From: a virus
Length of the DNA stretch: 49,734 bases
Reading direction: 5' to 3' (one strand)
Virus record (IMG/VR): IMGVR_UViG_3300031825_000018
Location: 1 to 49,734 of that record
In this document: one piece after another, positions 31,841 through 39,690 of the stretch
How positions within the stretch are numbered: position 1 is the stretch's first letter
Layout: each line of letters opens with the position of its first letter
Program-made: the position numbers and the translations under genes
The notes under the pieces: generated by a model
What the model saw: only the letters and a program-made list of their open reading frames with translations
The model's database searches: none
Told to the model about the DNA's origin: nothing

Positions 31841-32283
31841 CAGGTCCTGCGCACGCCGAGAAGACACTCAATCCCGACGCACCCGGCGCGCTGGGCGCGG
31901 TTGGCGTCGGCGAAGAGCTGATTGGGCCGGAGCTCGTCGCCCCAGCTCAGGTCCCCGATCCCCAGCGGCCGCGCCGTGGTGAGCGGGTTCACGGGCCAGA
32001 AGGCGTTGGCGAGCCCGTTGAGCTTCCCGCGCAGGCTTACGCTCTTCCCGCGCGTGCCGGCCACGTAGTAGATATCTATCGTCGGCTGAAAGGCCAGCAC
32101 ATTGAGGCCCCAGTCGGCGGACGGCAGCCCCGGGATCAGGATCACGGCATACGGCAGCACCAGGTCCAGCCAATCGATCTGGTCTACGTGCTCCGCATCG
32201 TAAACGCCCGTGACCTCGCTCCACGTGGCGGCCACCACGCGCCGCAGGTCGCCGATGAACGGCTCGGTATCAAAGCCTGGCAT
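31840..32283 (-). CDS. Tail terminator or neck protein
   Basis: The 147-aa alpha/beta product has DLVLPYAVILIPGLPS and IDIYYVAGTRGKSVSL, a common layout of minor tail / tail-terminator proteins. It overlaps both neighbours by 1 base, as in the rest of the connector cluster. Confidence 0.58.
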   Translation of the reverse strand: MPGFDTEPFIGDLRRVVAATWSEVTGVYDAEHVDQIDWLDLVLPYAVILIPGLPSADWGLNVLAFQPTIDIYYVAGTRGKSVSLRGKLNGLANAFWPVNPLTTARPLGIGDLSWGDELRPNQLFADANRAQRAGCVGIECLLGVRRT

Positions 32284-32699
32284 CAGGGCACCACTTCCGC
32301 CGGCGGCTTCTCTTCCTGGAAGATCTGGAAGACGCGCTCGTTATTGAGTCGACCTCCGCGCGAGGGCCGCAGGCGCGGCTGCCCCATGATCCGGTGCACG
32401 GTCCCGTAGTTCGGATCGTCCAGGGTCACGTCGACCACCAGGTCACCGCTCCGGATCCCGACCGACACTTCGACCTTCAGCCCGTCCTCCGTCAGGGCGC
32501 TGCGCCGCTTCGTACGGCCCACGCCCGTCTTGTCGGAGTCGTTCTGGGTGTAGAAGTAGAGCGCCGGCACGGACGTGAGCCCCGGCACCACCGCGAAGGT
32601 GGAATCGGAGACTTCCTTGTCCGCGCCGGTAGATCGGCCCGCCCGGTAGACCTTCACGCGGGAGCGGTAGAACTGTCGTTGTCGCCAGGTGAGGGCCAT
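32283..32699 (-). CDS. Head-tail joining (stopper-like) protein
   Basis: The 138-aa beta-rich product begins MALTWRQRQFYRSRVKVYRA and contains VDVTLDDPNYGTVHRIMGQP, fitting head-closure proteins of siphoviruses. The assignment rests mainly on position after the adaptor candidate. Confidence 0.55.
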   Translation of the reverse strand: MALTWRQRQFYRSRVKVYRAGRSTGADKEVSDSTFAVVPGLTSVPALYFYTQNDSDKTGVGRTKRRSALTEDGLKVEVSVGIRSGDLVVDVTLDDPNYGTVHRIMGQPRLRPSRGGRLNNERVFQIFQEEKPPAEVVP

Positions 32700-32717
32700 C
32701 GGGTTATTCGTCGATCT

Positions 32718-32731
32718 ATGCCGCGCGGCAT
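32718..32731 (-). terminator. Palindromic hairpin ATGCCGCGCGGCAT after the adaptor gene
   Basis: The 14-bp perfect palindrome begins at the last base of the adaptor stop codon. It is one of several copies of this element in the prophage. Confidence 0.45.
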
Positions 32732-33171
32732 CAACGCAGGAAGCGACGGCCGCCTTTCAGCGGGTCGCCGCGGTAGTGCCGGGCGTTCGGGTCCGGCTGC
32801 CCGGTCCGGTTGGTGTAGACCGTGGTGGTGGTGAGCTGTCCGGACGCCGGGGGGCGACTGCCGGCGGTGCGGGTCTCCACGGTCTTGATCTCGCCGCTGA
32901 GTCGCTCCGCCTGGCCCTCGAGGTTCTGGATCTGCTGGCGGAACGACTCCTTAACCCCTTCGTCCGCCGCGTCGTGCAGCTCCCAGTTTTGGCTGATGAG
33001 CGCCTCGACCGCCGCCCGCTTCGTGTAGAGGTACTGCAGGCGAGGAGAGATCAGCGACCGGTCATCGTGCAGCTCCCAGAGCTGCTCCACCAAGCGCTGG
33101 AAGGGGAGGTCGGTCAACTTCCCCAGCTCGCGGGCGATCAGCGTCCGGGTATCGGCGGCGGAGAGGGGCAC
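32731..33171 (-). CDS. Head-tail adaptor-region protein, hypothetical
   Basis: The 146-aa helical protein (LTDLPFQRLVEQLWELHDD, then QIQNLEGQAERLSGEIKTVE) sits where head-tail adaptors are encoded. It lacks a firm family match. It starts 6 bases after the upstream stop. Confidence 0.52.
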   Translation of the reverse strand: MPLSAADTRTLIARELGKLTDLPFQRLVEQLWELHDDRSLISPRLQYLYTKRAAVEALISQNWELHDAADEGVKESFRQQIQNLEGQAERLSGEIKTVETRTAGSRPPASGQLTTTTVYTNRTGQPDPNARHYRGDPLKGGRRFLR

Positions 33172-33177
33172 GGCGGG

Positions 33178-33504
33178 TTACTCCAGGGGAGCCAGGTCAC
33201 CGGTATACAGGTGCGGATCCGGATCGTCAGCCAGGCCGTCGAAATCCGCATCCGTGGCGGGCTTCAGCGAGCCCAGCCGCAGAAGCCGGTCCAGCTGTGC
33301 CTGGTCGGCCAGCTCGATGTGCGGGTCCGGCTCGTCGGTGCGATCGTGTGCACCGTGGTGTAGTGTGAGGGCCTGCGAGCCTTCCTGGGCGCCCGGCACT
33401 AGCGCGACCAGGTCGCCCTTCCGGAAAGCCGGCTCGGCTCCGAGCATCGTGCAGGCAACGACAAAGAGGGTAGCCGCCGGAGCGGCAGGGTGCTTGCGGG
33501 GCAT
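33178..33504 (-). CDS. Hypothetical protein downstream of the capsid gene
   Basis: The 108-aa acidic protein has a short hydrophobic N-terminus (AAPAATLFVVACTMLG) and a C-terminal half rich in Asp and Leu (DADFDGLADDPDPHLYTGD). Lambda FI-type proteins occupy this place and are also acidic, but sequence likeness is not evident. Confidence 0.5.
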   Translation of the reverse strand: MPRKHPAAPAATLFVVACTMLGAEPAFRKGDLVALVPGAQEGSQALTLHHGAHDRTDEPDPHIELADQAQLDRLLRLGSLKPATDADFDGLADDPDPHLYTGDLAPLE

Positions 33505-33532
33505 CGGGGACAGTTCTCCGGAGAGAGGAGCG

Positions 33533-33569
33533 AGCCCGGGACGGGAGGACGGGCCTCGGGTCCCGGGCT
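33533..33569 (-). terminator. Hairpin after the major capsid gene
   Basis: AGCCCGGGAC and GTCCCGGGCT arms (33533-33542, 33560-33569) are perfect. It lies about 30 bases beyond the capsid stop and could stabilise the capsid mRNA or reduce read-through. Confidence 0.55.
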
Positions 33570-33598
33570 GGCCTGAGAGCAGCTTGCGGAGCGCCGGC

Positions 33599-34612
33599 CT
33601 AGACCGACATCTCCACCACGCCGGAGCCGAAGAAGATCACCGGCCCGCCGTTGTGGCCGTCGTGCACTTCCACGCGGCGCGGGACCTCGCGGTCCATGGT
33701 GTCGATCACCTTCGTGTAGGCGCCGGGGCCCATGTTCGGGTTGTTGGCGTTCCGGGTCATCCGGTACTCGCCGAGCGGCTGGCCACCCGGGCGCGCGCCG
33801 AACACCACCACCTTGCTGTTCGGGATGTACAGCTGCGGCGTGCCGGCGTCGTCCAGGTAGGTGTCATCGTAGATCTCGATCTGCGGGAGATCGTTGTCGA
33901 AGAGCACCTTGTTGATCTGATCCAGCTCCAGGATGTTGACCGAGGGCGCCACCCGCTTGCCGCCGATGTCGTTGGCGTTGGTGTTGTTCATGGCGTAGTT
34001 GAACGTGGTCTGGTTCATGTACGCCGTGGCCTGCCGGCCGAAGGAAACGCTGTGCCCGCGAGCCAGCAGCTTCACCGCGCGGAAGTCCTTGATCGGCGCC
34101 GCGGTCGCCACCGTCGCCCACGCCACGCCCGCCGAGTAGGTCTGGATGGTGTAGCTGTCCGTGTGCACGATGCCGTTCGGTCCGGAGACCGAGAACGTGC
34201 CGCGCGCACAGTTCCAGGCGATCAGCTCGATCCGGTCCACGCGGCGGCCGAGGAGCATGTCCTGCTGCTCGGTCACCAGGTCGGTGAGGTCCACCGGCTG
34301 GCCCCAGGTGCCCAGCTCGCGCCGGCGGGTGAGTTCCAGCTCATCCAGGGGCACGAACTCCCCGTAGACGCCCGGCTCCGCCATGTAGCGCTTCGCGCCC
34401 ACGCGGTTCACGCGCTGCGGCGCGCCCCCAAGCCCGCGGAGCTGCTGCAGACCGGTGTAGTTGTCCTTCTGCTCCCACTGGAGGAGGTGGTTGTTGACCG
34501 GGACGATGGGGAAGTGCTTGAAGATGGGCCGGTCCTGCGTGAGGCGCGGCAGTTTGTCCTGCTCGATCCGCCGCAGTTCCGACGCGGTGGGATAAATGAA
34601 ATCCTGGCTCAT
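33599..34612 (-). CDS. Major capsid protein, lambda gpE family
   Basis: The 337-aa protein has the gpE-type layout: an N-terminal arm (FPIVPVNNHLLQWEQKDNYT), a central EFVPLDELELTRRRELGTWG, and a C-terminal VFGARPGGQPLGEYR and PRRVEVHDGHNGGPVIF. The length (lambda 341 aa) agrees. It follows the decoration gene exactly as E follows D in lambda. This is the most abundant virion protein. Confidence 0.9.
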   Translation of the reverse strand: MSQDFIYPTASELRRIEQDKLPRLTQDRPIFKHFPIVPVNNHLLQWEQKDNYTGLQQLRGLGGAPQRVNRVGAKRYMAEPGVYGEFVPLDELELTRRRELGTWGQPVDLTDLVTEQQDMLLGRRVDRIELIAWNCARGTFSVSGPNGIVHTDSYTIQTYSAGVAWATVATAAPIKDFRAVKLLARGHSVSFGRQATAYMNQTTFNYAMNNTNANDIGGKRVAPSVNILELDQINKVLFDNDLPQIEIYDDTYLDDAGTPQLYIPNSKVVVFGARPGGQPLGEYRMTRNANNPNMGPGAYTKVIDTMDREVPRRVEVHDGHNGGPVIFFGSGVVEMSV

Positions 34613-34644
34613 ACGCGAGGTCTCCCTCAGAAGGCGAGGCCCGA

Positions 34645-34682
34645 GAGCGTACCCCGCTCGTGCGAGAAGTCGGGGTACGCTC
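34645..34682 (-). terminator. Hairpin between decoration and capsid genes
   Basis: Perfect 11-bp arms (34645-34655, 34672-34682). No T run follows, so attenuation or RNA processing is more likely than full termination. Confidence 0.5.
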
Positions 34683-34714
34683 CCAGTGGCTCGGAAAGAG
34701 TTGCGGGGGTGGCG

Positions 34715-35464
34715 TTAGGCCACGTGCAGGACGCCGTCCGCGACGGTGCCGGAAGTCAGGCGGCCCAGGGCGGCCACGGCTTCGGTGTCCAGGCCGGTGA
34801 GGTCGGCGCAGCTGAAGTAGCCGCTGATGTACATCGGGGTATCAGTCACCTCTTCGCCGTGCTCCCCGCCGTCCTGCGACGCGGTGCCGGAGTAGGTGAT
34901 GTTGCCGGAAGCGTCCGTCTGCACGTCGTAGACGAGGATGCCCACCGGCACCTGGAGACCGCCCGTGGCGTCCGGATCGTAGGCCGCGTACGTGCCGGCG
35001 GTACCGGCCGCGCCGGCGCGGACCGTGGAAACCGCCGTCGCGGGGGTCGAGCCGCCCGTGAGGGAGTCCGTGGTGGTCACCTGCGCCTGGTTCGCGCCAC
35101 CCAGTTCGCCGGTGAACTCGATGTAGATGATCCCCGCCGGCAGTTGGCCGCCGGAGCACTTCACGTTGCCGTCGCCGACCGTGGAGAGCTCCTCGAGCGC
35201 CGCTTCCACGTCCTGCGCGGGCGCGTTGTAGGCGATGGCGGCGGTGGTCTGCCCGCCGAACGTAATGGTGAACGAGCCGCCGGTGGGACCGCCAGTGATG
35301 ACGATCTTCTGCAGTTCGTTGGTCCCGATCTTCTCCGCCAGCAGGGTGCCGGCGACGAGGCTCAAGGACGCGGCGAGTTTGACCGGCACGGTGCGCGCCT
35401 GGTCGGGGTACATCAGCGGAGCGAGCTTGTCGCAGCTCCACGTGCGGAAGGCACTGGTGGGCAT
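34715..35464 (-). CDS. Head decoration protein (gpD-like) with inserted beta domain
   Basis: The 249-aa protein is about twice the size of lambda gpD (110 aa). The ends fit gpD: LVAGTLLAEKIGTNE at the start of the fold and VPVGILVYDVQTDASGNITY after it. Between them lies a domain of about 85 residues, GGSFTITFGGQTTAAIAYNA, VEAALEELSTVGDGNVKCSG, IIYIEFTGELGG, which matches a small beta domain often repeated in phage surface proteins. Insertion into a loop of the capsid decoration protein would display this domain on the capsid. Function of the insert is unknown. Confidence 0.75.
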   Translation of the reverse strand: MPTSAFRTWSCDKLAPLMYPDQARTVPVKLAASLSLVAGTLLAEKIGTNELQKIVITGGPTGGSFTITFGGQTTAAIAYNAPAQDVEAALEELSTVGDGNVKCSGGQLPAGIIYIEFTGELGGANQAQVTTTDSLTGGSTPATAVSTVRAGAAGTAGTYAAYDPDATGGLQVPVGILVYDVQTDASGNITYSGTASQDGGEHGEEVTDTPMYISGYFSCADLTGLDTEAVAALGRLTSGTVADGVLHVA

Positions 35465-35493
35465 TGGGGTGGGGTTCCCTTCCCGGAATCAAG

Positions 35494-35525
35494 CGGACCG
35501 GGGAGCGCGAGGCTCACCCGGTCCG
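35494..35525 (-). terminator. Hairpin between protease-scaffold and decoration genes
   Basis: CGGACCGG/CCGGTCCG arms (35494-35501, 35518-35525) form a stem 38 bases beyond the scaffold stop. Confidence 0.45.
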
Positions 35526-35562
35526 GAAGAGGGTCGAACGAATGGGTGCGGCGGGGCCGCGG

Positions 35563-36096
35563 CTACTTCTTGTCGGCGAGGCAGGTGCGGCCGAGGGTCG
35601 AGGCCCCCATCAGCTCCGCGTAGCGCGCGTCCGTCATCGGCTTCTCCGCGCCCGGCTTGTCGGTCTGCTCCTTCGTCGGCAGCACGACGGCGCCGTCCGG
35701 ATTACCCGCCGCGAGCAGCTCCGCGGTGAGCTGGTGCGCGGGTCGCTTGGCGTAGACCGCCTTGAGCTGTCCCACGCGCGAGGTCTGCCCGGAAGCCACG
35801 GGGTGCTCCGCGTCATCCTGCGCCGCCTGCAGGTAGGCGGTCACCAGCTCCGCCCGCTCGGCGGGGTAGGCGCGCTGCGCGGCCACCTCGGCGGTCGCGA
35901 ACGCTTCCGCTTCCACCTTCAGCCGGCCTTCCCGCTCCTCGCGGAGGTTGGCGCGCAGCCGGGCGTTTTCCGCCGCGGCAGCCGTCGCGTCCGTGCTGGC
36001 GTCCGGCTTCGTGCTGGCGTCCGGCTTCGCTTCGCCGTCTTCACCAATGATGCCGGCCTGAACGAGCGCGGCTCTGATCTTATCCCAAGCCCCCAT
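35563..36096 (-). CDS. Nested scaffold protein (Nu3-like), internal in-frame start
   Basis: Codon 299 of the S49 gene is an ATG (36096) with AAGGAG ending 9 bases upstream. Translation from it gives a 177-aa charged helical protein (ENARLRANLREEREGRLKVE) without the protease. Lambda makes its scaffold Nu3 from the 3' part of C in the same way. Two KPDAST units precede the coiled coil. Confidence 0.7.
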   Translation of the reverse strand: MGAWDKIRAALVQAGIIGEDGEAKPDASTKPDASTDATAAAAENARLRANLREEREGRLKVEAEAFATAEVAAQRAYPAERAELVTAYLQAAQDDAEHPVASGQTSRVGQLKAVYAKRPAHQLTAELLAAGNPDGAVVLPTKEQTDKPGAEKPMTDARYAELMGASTLGRTCLADKK

Positions 36097-36990
36097 AGGT
36101 GCTTTCTCCTTGCCCGTCAGGGCGTAGGTGTGACCGCCGACGCTGTAACGCCGCTCGGTGCGTGCTTGCTGTCCGCGCTCGCAGAGCTCCGCGAGCACCT
36201 CTTCAAAACTGCCGACCCGATCCGCGAGCCCGGCCTCTACCGCGCCCTGGCCCACGAAGAGCCCGCCCTGCCCGAACTCGGCGGCGACGACATCCTCGGA
36301 CACGCCCCGACACCGGGCCACGTCGGCGATGAACACCGCCGCCACGTCATCCAGCGTCTTCTGGATCTGCGCCCGGCCGGCTTCCGTCTCCAGGTTCGGC
36401 CGCTTGTTGGGGCTCTGGCTCGAGACAAACTCGATGATCCGGTCGTCGCCGCTCTTCCGGCGGGCCATCACCACGCCAATCGAGCCAAGCAGCGCCGTGG
36501 ATGCGCACACCACTTCCTCGGCGGCCGCCGCGAGCCAGTAGGCCGCGGAAGCGCCCAGAGCGGTCACGTAGGCAGTGCAGGGCTTCTGGCCCCGGGCCGC
36601 GTAGATCATGGCCGCCATCTCGGCGGTACCGGCGATCTCCCCGCCCGGGCTGTCGATCTCCAGCAGGATCGCGGTGACCTGCGGGTCGTCGAGCGCCTGG
36701 CGGAAATCCGTGGCGAGCACTTCGAGCGACGTGGCGCCGCAGTACTCCGTCATCACGTTGGCGTAGCGGAAGATGCTCCCGCACACCGGGATGATCGCGA
36801 CGCCGTCCCGCACCGTCACCGCCCGCGCGTTGTCCAGCGGTCGGCCGAGTCGGGCCGCGAGGGCCTGGAGGCGTTCCTCCCGGGTGGCCTGCCGCTCCTC
36901 GCGGGGCTGGCTGGCGAGTTGGAGCAGCGCCTCGAGAGCGGGCTCCTGGATGGCCCACGGCACCGCGATGGCTGCTTCGTATGCTCTCAT
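35563..36990 (-). CDS. Head maturation protease, S49/ClpP-like, with scaffold C-terminus
   Basis: The 475-aa protein matches S49 peptidases of the lambda gpC type. ILLEIDSPGGEIAGTAEMA and YVTALGASAAYWLAAAAEEV contain the oxyanion region and nucleophilic serine; STALLGSIGVVMARRKSGDD follows. After residue 299 it becomes the scaffold domain. It would cleave scaffold and capsid components in the prohead. It lies between portal and decoration genes, the lambda B-C-Nu3-D order. Confidence 0.88.
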   Translation of the reverse strand: MRAYEAAIAVPWAIQEPALEALLQLASQPREERQATREERLQALAARLGRPLDNARAVTVRDGVAIIPVCGSIFRYANVMTEYCGATSLEVLATDFRQALDDPQVTAILLEIDSPGGEIAGTAEMAAMIYAARGQKPCTAYVTALGASAAYWLAAAAEEVVCASTALLGSIGVVMARRKSGDDRIIEFVSSQSPNKRPNLETEAGRAQIQKTLDDVAAVFIADVARCRGVSEDVVAAEFGQGGLFVGQGAVEAGLADRVGSFEEVLAELCERGQQARTERRYSVGGHTYALTGKEKAPMGAWDKIRAALVQAGIIGEDGEAKPDASTKPDASTDATAAAAENARLRANLREEREGRLKVEAEAFATAEVAAQRAYPAERAELVTAYLQAAQDDAEHPVASGQTSRVGQLKAVYAKRPAHQLTAELLAAGNPDGAVVLPTKEQTDKPGAEKPMTDARYAELMGASTLGRTCLADKK

Positions 36991-36991
36991 C

Positions 36992-37078
36992 CTACGCTCC
37001 GATCGACGCGGCGCCGCGGGGCGCGGGGGCGGAAAACAGGCCGGCCAGGAACCGGCGCAGGCGCTGCAGCTTTCGCAT
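36992..37078 (-). CDS. Very short ORF between portal and protease, hypothetical
   Basis: A 28-codon frame (MRKLQRLRRFLAGLFSAPAP...) ends 1 base before the protease ATG. It is basic and amphipathic. No strong ribosome site is seen, so it may be only a coupling leader. Listed with low confidence. Confidence 0.28.
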   Translation of the reverse strand: MRKLQRLRRFLAGLFSAPAPRGAASIGA

Positions 37079-37143
37079 GGGACTGTTCTTTCAGCGAAGG
37101 GGAGCGGGCCGAGGGACCGGCTCGCGGGGTGGGGGAAGGGGCC

Positions 37144-38670
37144 TTACGGCTTGCCCTTCCCCGGCGGCGGTGACGGAGGCTTTGGGTCCTCTTCGTCGTC
37201 GCCTGGAATCGGGTTTTGAGGCAGGGGCGGCGCCGCGGCCGCGCGCTTGCGGGCCTCCAGCGCTTCCTCAATCGCCTCGTCGGAGCGTGCCGGCAGTCCG
37301 AGCTTCGCGTCCAGCTCGCGGTACTGGCTCGGGTGCAGGTAGCCGGACTTCTCCAGGCCGGCTACCGCCGTCGCGTTCGGCGCGAAGTCCTGCGGCTCGG
37401 TCTTCTCCAGCATCACCTTCGGCACCAGCTCCAGGGCGTCCGGGCCGAAGTTGTATTCCACCAGGTGCAGGAGCACGTCCGCGCGGATCACGGTGGCCGT
37501 GGCGCCCTTCACGTGCCCAACCATCATGTCGAGCACGTCCTGATGCGTCTCGGAACTGGCCCGCGCCTGGTGTTGCGCCTCCTCGGTGGCCAGTGTCTGG
37601 TTCAGCACCCCGGTGGAGATCTCGCGGTTATAGAGCGCAAACGCGTTGAGAAACGCCTCCCCGTTGCCCTGCGCCTCCACCACGTGGATGGTCGAACCGT
37701 GGCGCACCGCCATCGCGCTCCCGTTGCGGAAGCCGATCAGGCCGGCGAGCATCGCCTCTTCGGGGCGCACATACCGGGGGTTACCCAGCTCGTCATACAG
37801 GACCTCGCCGGTCTCCGCGTCGGTGGCCACCGATTCCTGCGCGTCCGGCGCCGTCTCGCCCCATACCGAGGGCGTGCCAAACGTCGCCAGGTACTTCAGG
37901 AACTCCGGATAGGTCTGCTGCTTGAGCCACCACGGGTTATAAGCAGGCCGGAGTAGGCTGGTGCCGCGCGGATCGCCATCCTTTGGGCGGAAGCTGAAGA
38001 CCGCGAACTTGCTTCGCGGCAGGAGGTTGGGCACGTAATCCGGTTCGCCGAGCACGGTCATCGTGAGCGCCGTGGCGCCCTGGCCGGGGATGAGCCCGAG
38101 CACGCCGATCACGTTGAGGAACGCGTCGACCACCAGCGCCACCGCCCGGCGCGGCTTCACCTTTAGCGCTTTGAGGCACAACTTGCCAGCGTCCGGTCCG
38201 CGTTGCGGCGTGTAGTACACCTGCTCCGCGATTTTGTTGCCCAGCGCGATCGCGTCGAGCAGATCCCAGAGCTGCCAGTAAAGCGGGACGGCAGTCCTGG
38301 CCGGATCGAAGGCAATCTCCAGCCCGGCCAGGTTCCGCCGGCAGAAGCCGGTGATCTCCGCCGCCAGCTCATACCGCGGATCTTCCTCATCGACGGCCGG
38401 CGCCAGGTGGATCCCCTGCGCGAGTGCCGCGAGCTTCAGGTGATTGATGCACTTCGCGACCTGCGGGTCCAGGAGCATCCGCTCATACAGGTCATCCCCG
38501 AAATCAGCGGTGAGGTCGTCGATGTAGAACGGCAGCGACCGGTAAACATCCTGCGTCCAGTACAGCGACCCGCCGGCGACATACTCCCGCCGCGGGTCCC
38601 GCTGGCCCGGACCGGACATGTTCCGGACGGGAGCCGCATCGGGCGGGACGCTACGGGTAGGCGTGGGCAT
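37144..38670 (-). CDS. Portal protein, DUF935 / Mu gp29-like
   Basis: The 508-aa protein fits the DUF935 portal family: DPQVAKCINHLKLAALAQGI, then a central KFAVFSFRPKDGDPRGTSLL, WWLKQQTYPEFLKYLATFG and later EISTGVLNQTLATEEAQHQA. It ends in a Pro-rich tail. It would form the dodecameric ring through which DNA enters. This portal family usually accompanies Mu-like heads, here combined with lambda-like capsid genes. The gene follows the terminase in order but is separated from it by a plus-strand gene. Confidence 0.88.
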   Translation of the reverse strand: MPTPTRSVPPDAAPVRNMSGPGQRDPRREYVAGGSLYWTQDVYRSLPFYIDDLTADFGDDLYERMLLDPQVAKCINHLKLAALAQGIHLAPAVDEEDPRYELAAEITGFCRRNLAGLEIAFDPARTAVPLYWQLWDLLDAIALGNKIAEQVYYTPQRGPDAGKLCLKALKVKPRRAVALVVDAFLNVIGVLGLIPGQGATALTMTVLGEPDYVPNLLPRSKFAVFSFRPKDGDPRGTSLLRPAYNPWWLKQQTYPEFLKYLATFGTPSVWGETAPDAQESVATDAETGEVLYDELGNPRYVRPEEAMLAGLIGFRNGSAMAVRHGSTIHVVEAQGNGEAFLNAFALYNREISTGVLNQTLATEEAQHQARASSETHQDVLDMMVGHVKGATATVIRADVLLHLVEYNFGPDALELVPKVMLEKTEPQDFAPNATAVAGLEKSGYLHPSQYRELDAKLGLPARSDEAIEEALEARKRAAAAPPLPQNPIPGDDEEDPKPPSPPPGKGKP

Positions 38671-38760
38671 GGGGCTTCAGTGAGGCAGGATGCAGAGAGA
38701 TGGGCGCAGAACAGGCGGCAGTGTATCCGCCTGTGAGCCTAGCTAGCGCGGGAGAGTGTG

Positions 38761-39690
38761 ATGGCGCCGGACCCCACTGTTCAGAAGACTTGCTTCGTGA
38801 TCTCGCCCATCGGGCCGGACGACTCGGAAATTCGCAGGCGTGCGGACCGCGTGTTCAAGCACATCATCACTCCGCCCTGTGAGGCGCACGGCTATGCACC
38901 AGTCCGAGCGGACCACATCACCCGGGCCGGTATGATTACAACCCAGGTAGTAGAGCAGATTCTGCAAAGCGACTTAGTGATCGCCGACCTCACGGGTCAG
39001 AACGCCAACGTCTTCTACGAACTGGCCATCCGGCACGCAATCCACAAACCCTACATTCAGCTCATTGAAGCTGGCGACACACTACCTTTTGACATTGCCG
39101 GGTTACGCACGATCCACGTAAATAGCACTGATCTGGACAGTGTTGCTGAGGCGCGTAGCGCTATTGCCAAGCAGATGGAAGACTTCGCTCAGAATGAAGC
39201 GCCCGTAGAGAGCCCCATATCGACGGCGTTGAACCTGCTCCGGCTCCAGCGAAGTGAAGACCCTGAACAAAGATCACTCGCGACTGTGATTGAAACTCTT
39301 GGTGAGATGCGTGCCGAATTTGGAGAGATCGCTGGTAGTGTTAGACACGTCCGAGAACTGACAAGGATTGTTCAGGAAGTCGTGGCAACTACGGATGATC
39401 TCAAACAACGATTGGATCCACGCCAGTCCGAACAAGAGATCAAGAGTCTCCGTCGTATTCGCCAGGATCAGATTTTACTCTCCATAAGCAATGCAGAGCG
39501 TGAGTTAAATGCACTGGAGCTTGAAGATGGAAGGGACGAGCTGGAAGTCGAGGAGCTTAAGAGTGCGCTGCAAGCGAGAATTGAAAACCTAGGTTGGCAG
39601 CTGACGTTTTTGGCTGCGAGCGATACGGTGAAACCAAAATGGAAAAAGAAACCAATCGACACTGACGGACCAAAGCCGCCATCAACGTAG
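38761..39690 (+). CDS. Moron: nucleoside deoxyribosyltransferase / TIR-like domain protein with coiled coil
   Basis: The 309-aa protein has an N-terminal Rossmann-like domain: CFVISPIGPDDSEIRRRADR, ILQSDLVIADLTGQNANVFY, ELAIRHAIHKPYIQLIE, LPFDIAGLRTIHVN. E87 in NVFYELA is at the position of the catalytic glutamate of nucleoside 2-deoxyribosyltransferases and related TIR-like NADases. Residues 160-290 form a charged coiled coil. The gene lies on the opposite strand to the late operon and is less GC-rich than its neighbours, so it is probably expressed in the lysogen. A defence role (nucleotide or NAD cleavage) is inference. The ATG at 38761 follows GGGAG. Confidence 0.75.
   Translation: MAPDPTVQKTCFVISPIGPDDSEIRRRADRVFKHIITPPCEAHGYAPVRADHITRAGMITTQVVEQILQSDLVIADLTGQNANVFYELAIRHAIHKPYIQLIEAGDTLPFDIAGLRTIHVNSTDLDSVAEARSAIAKQMEDFAQNEAPVESPISTALNLLRLQRSEDPEQRSLATVIETLGEMRAEFGEIAGSVRHVRELTRIVQEVVATTDDLKQRLDPRQSEQEIKSLRRIRQDQILLSISNAERELNALELEDGRDELEVEELKSALQARIENLGWQLTFLAASDTVKPKWKKKPIDTDGPKPPST

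Noticed and set aside
33254-35623. A 789-aa plus-strand frame
   Set aside because: It lies antisense to the capsid and decoration genes, with shadow-type composition.
38712-38733. CAGGCGG/CCGCCTG inverted repeat as the moron's terminator or operator
   Set aside because: Seven-base arms alone in GC-rich DNA are weak evidence and no promoter boxes could be placed around them.
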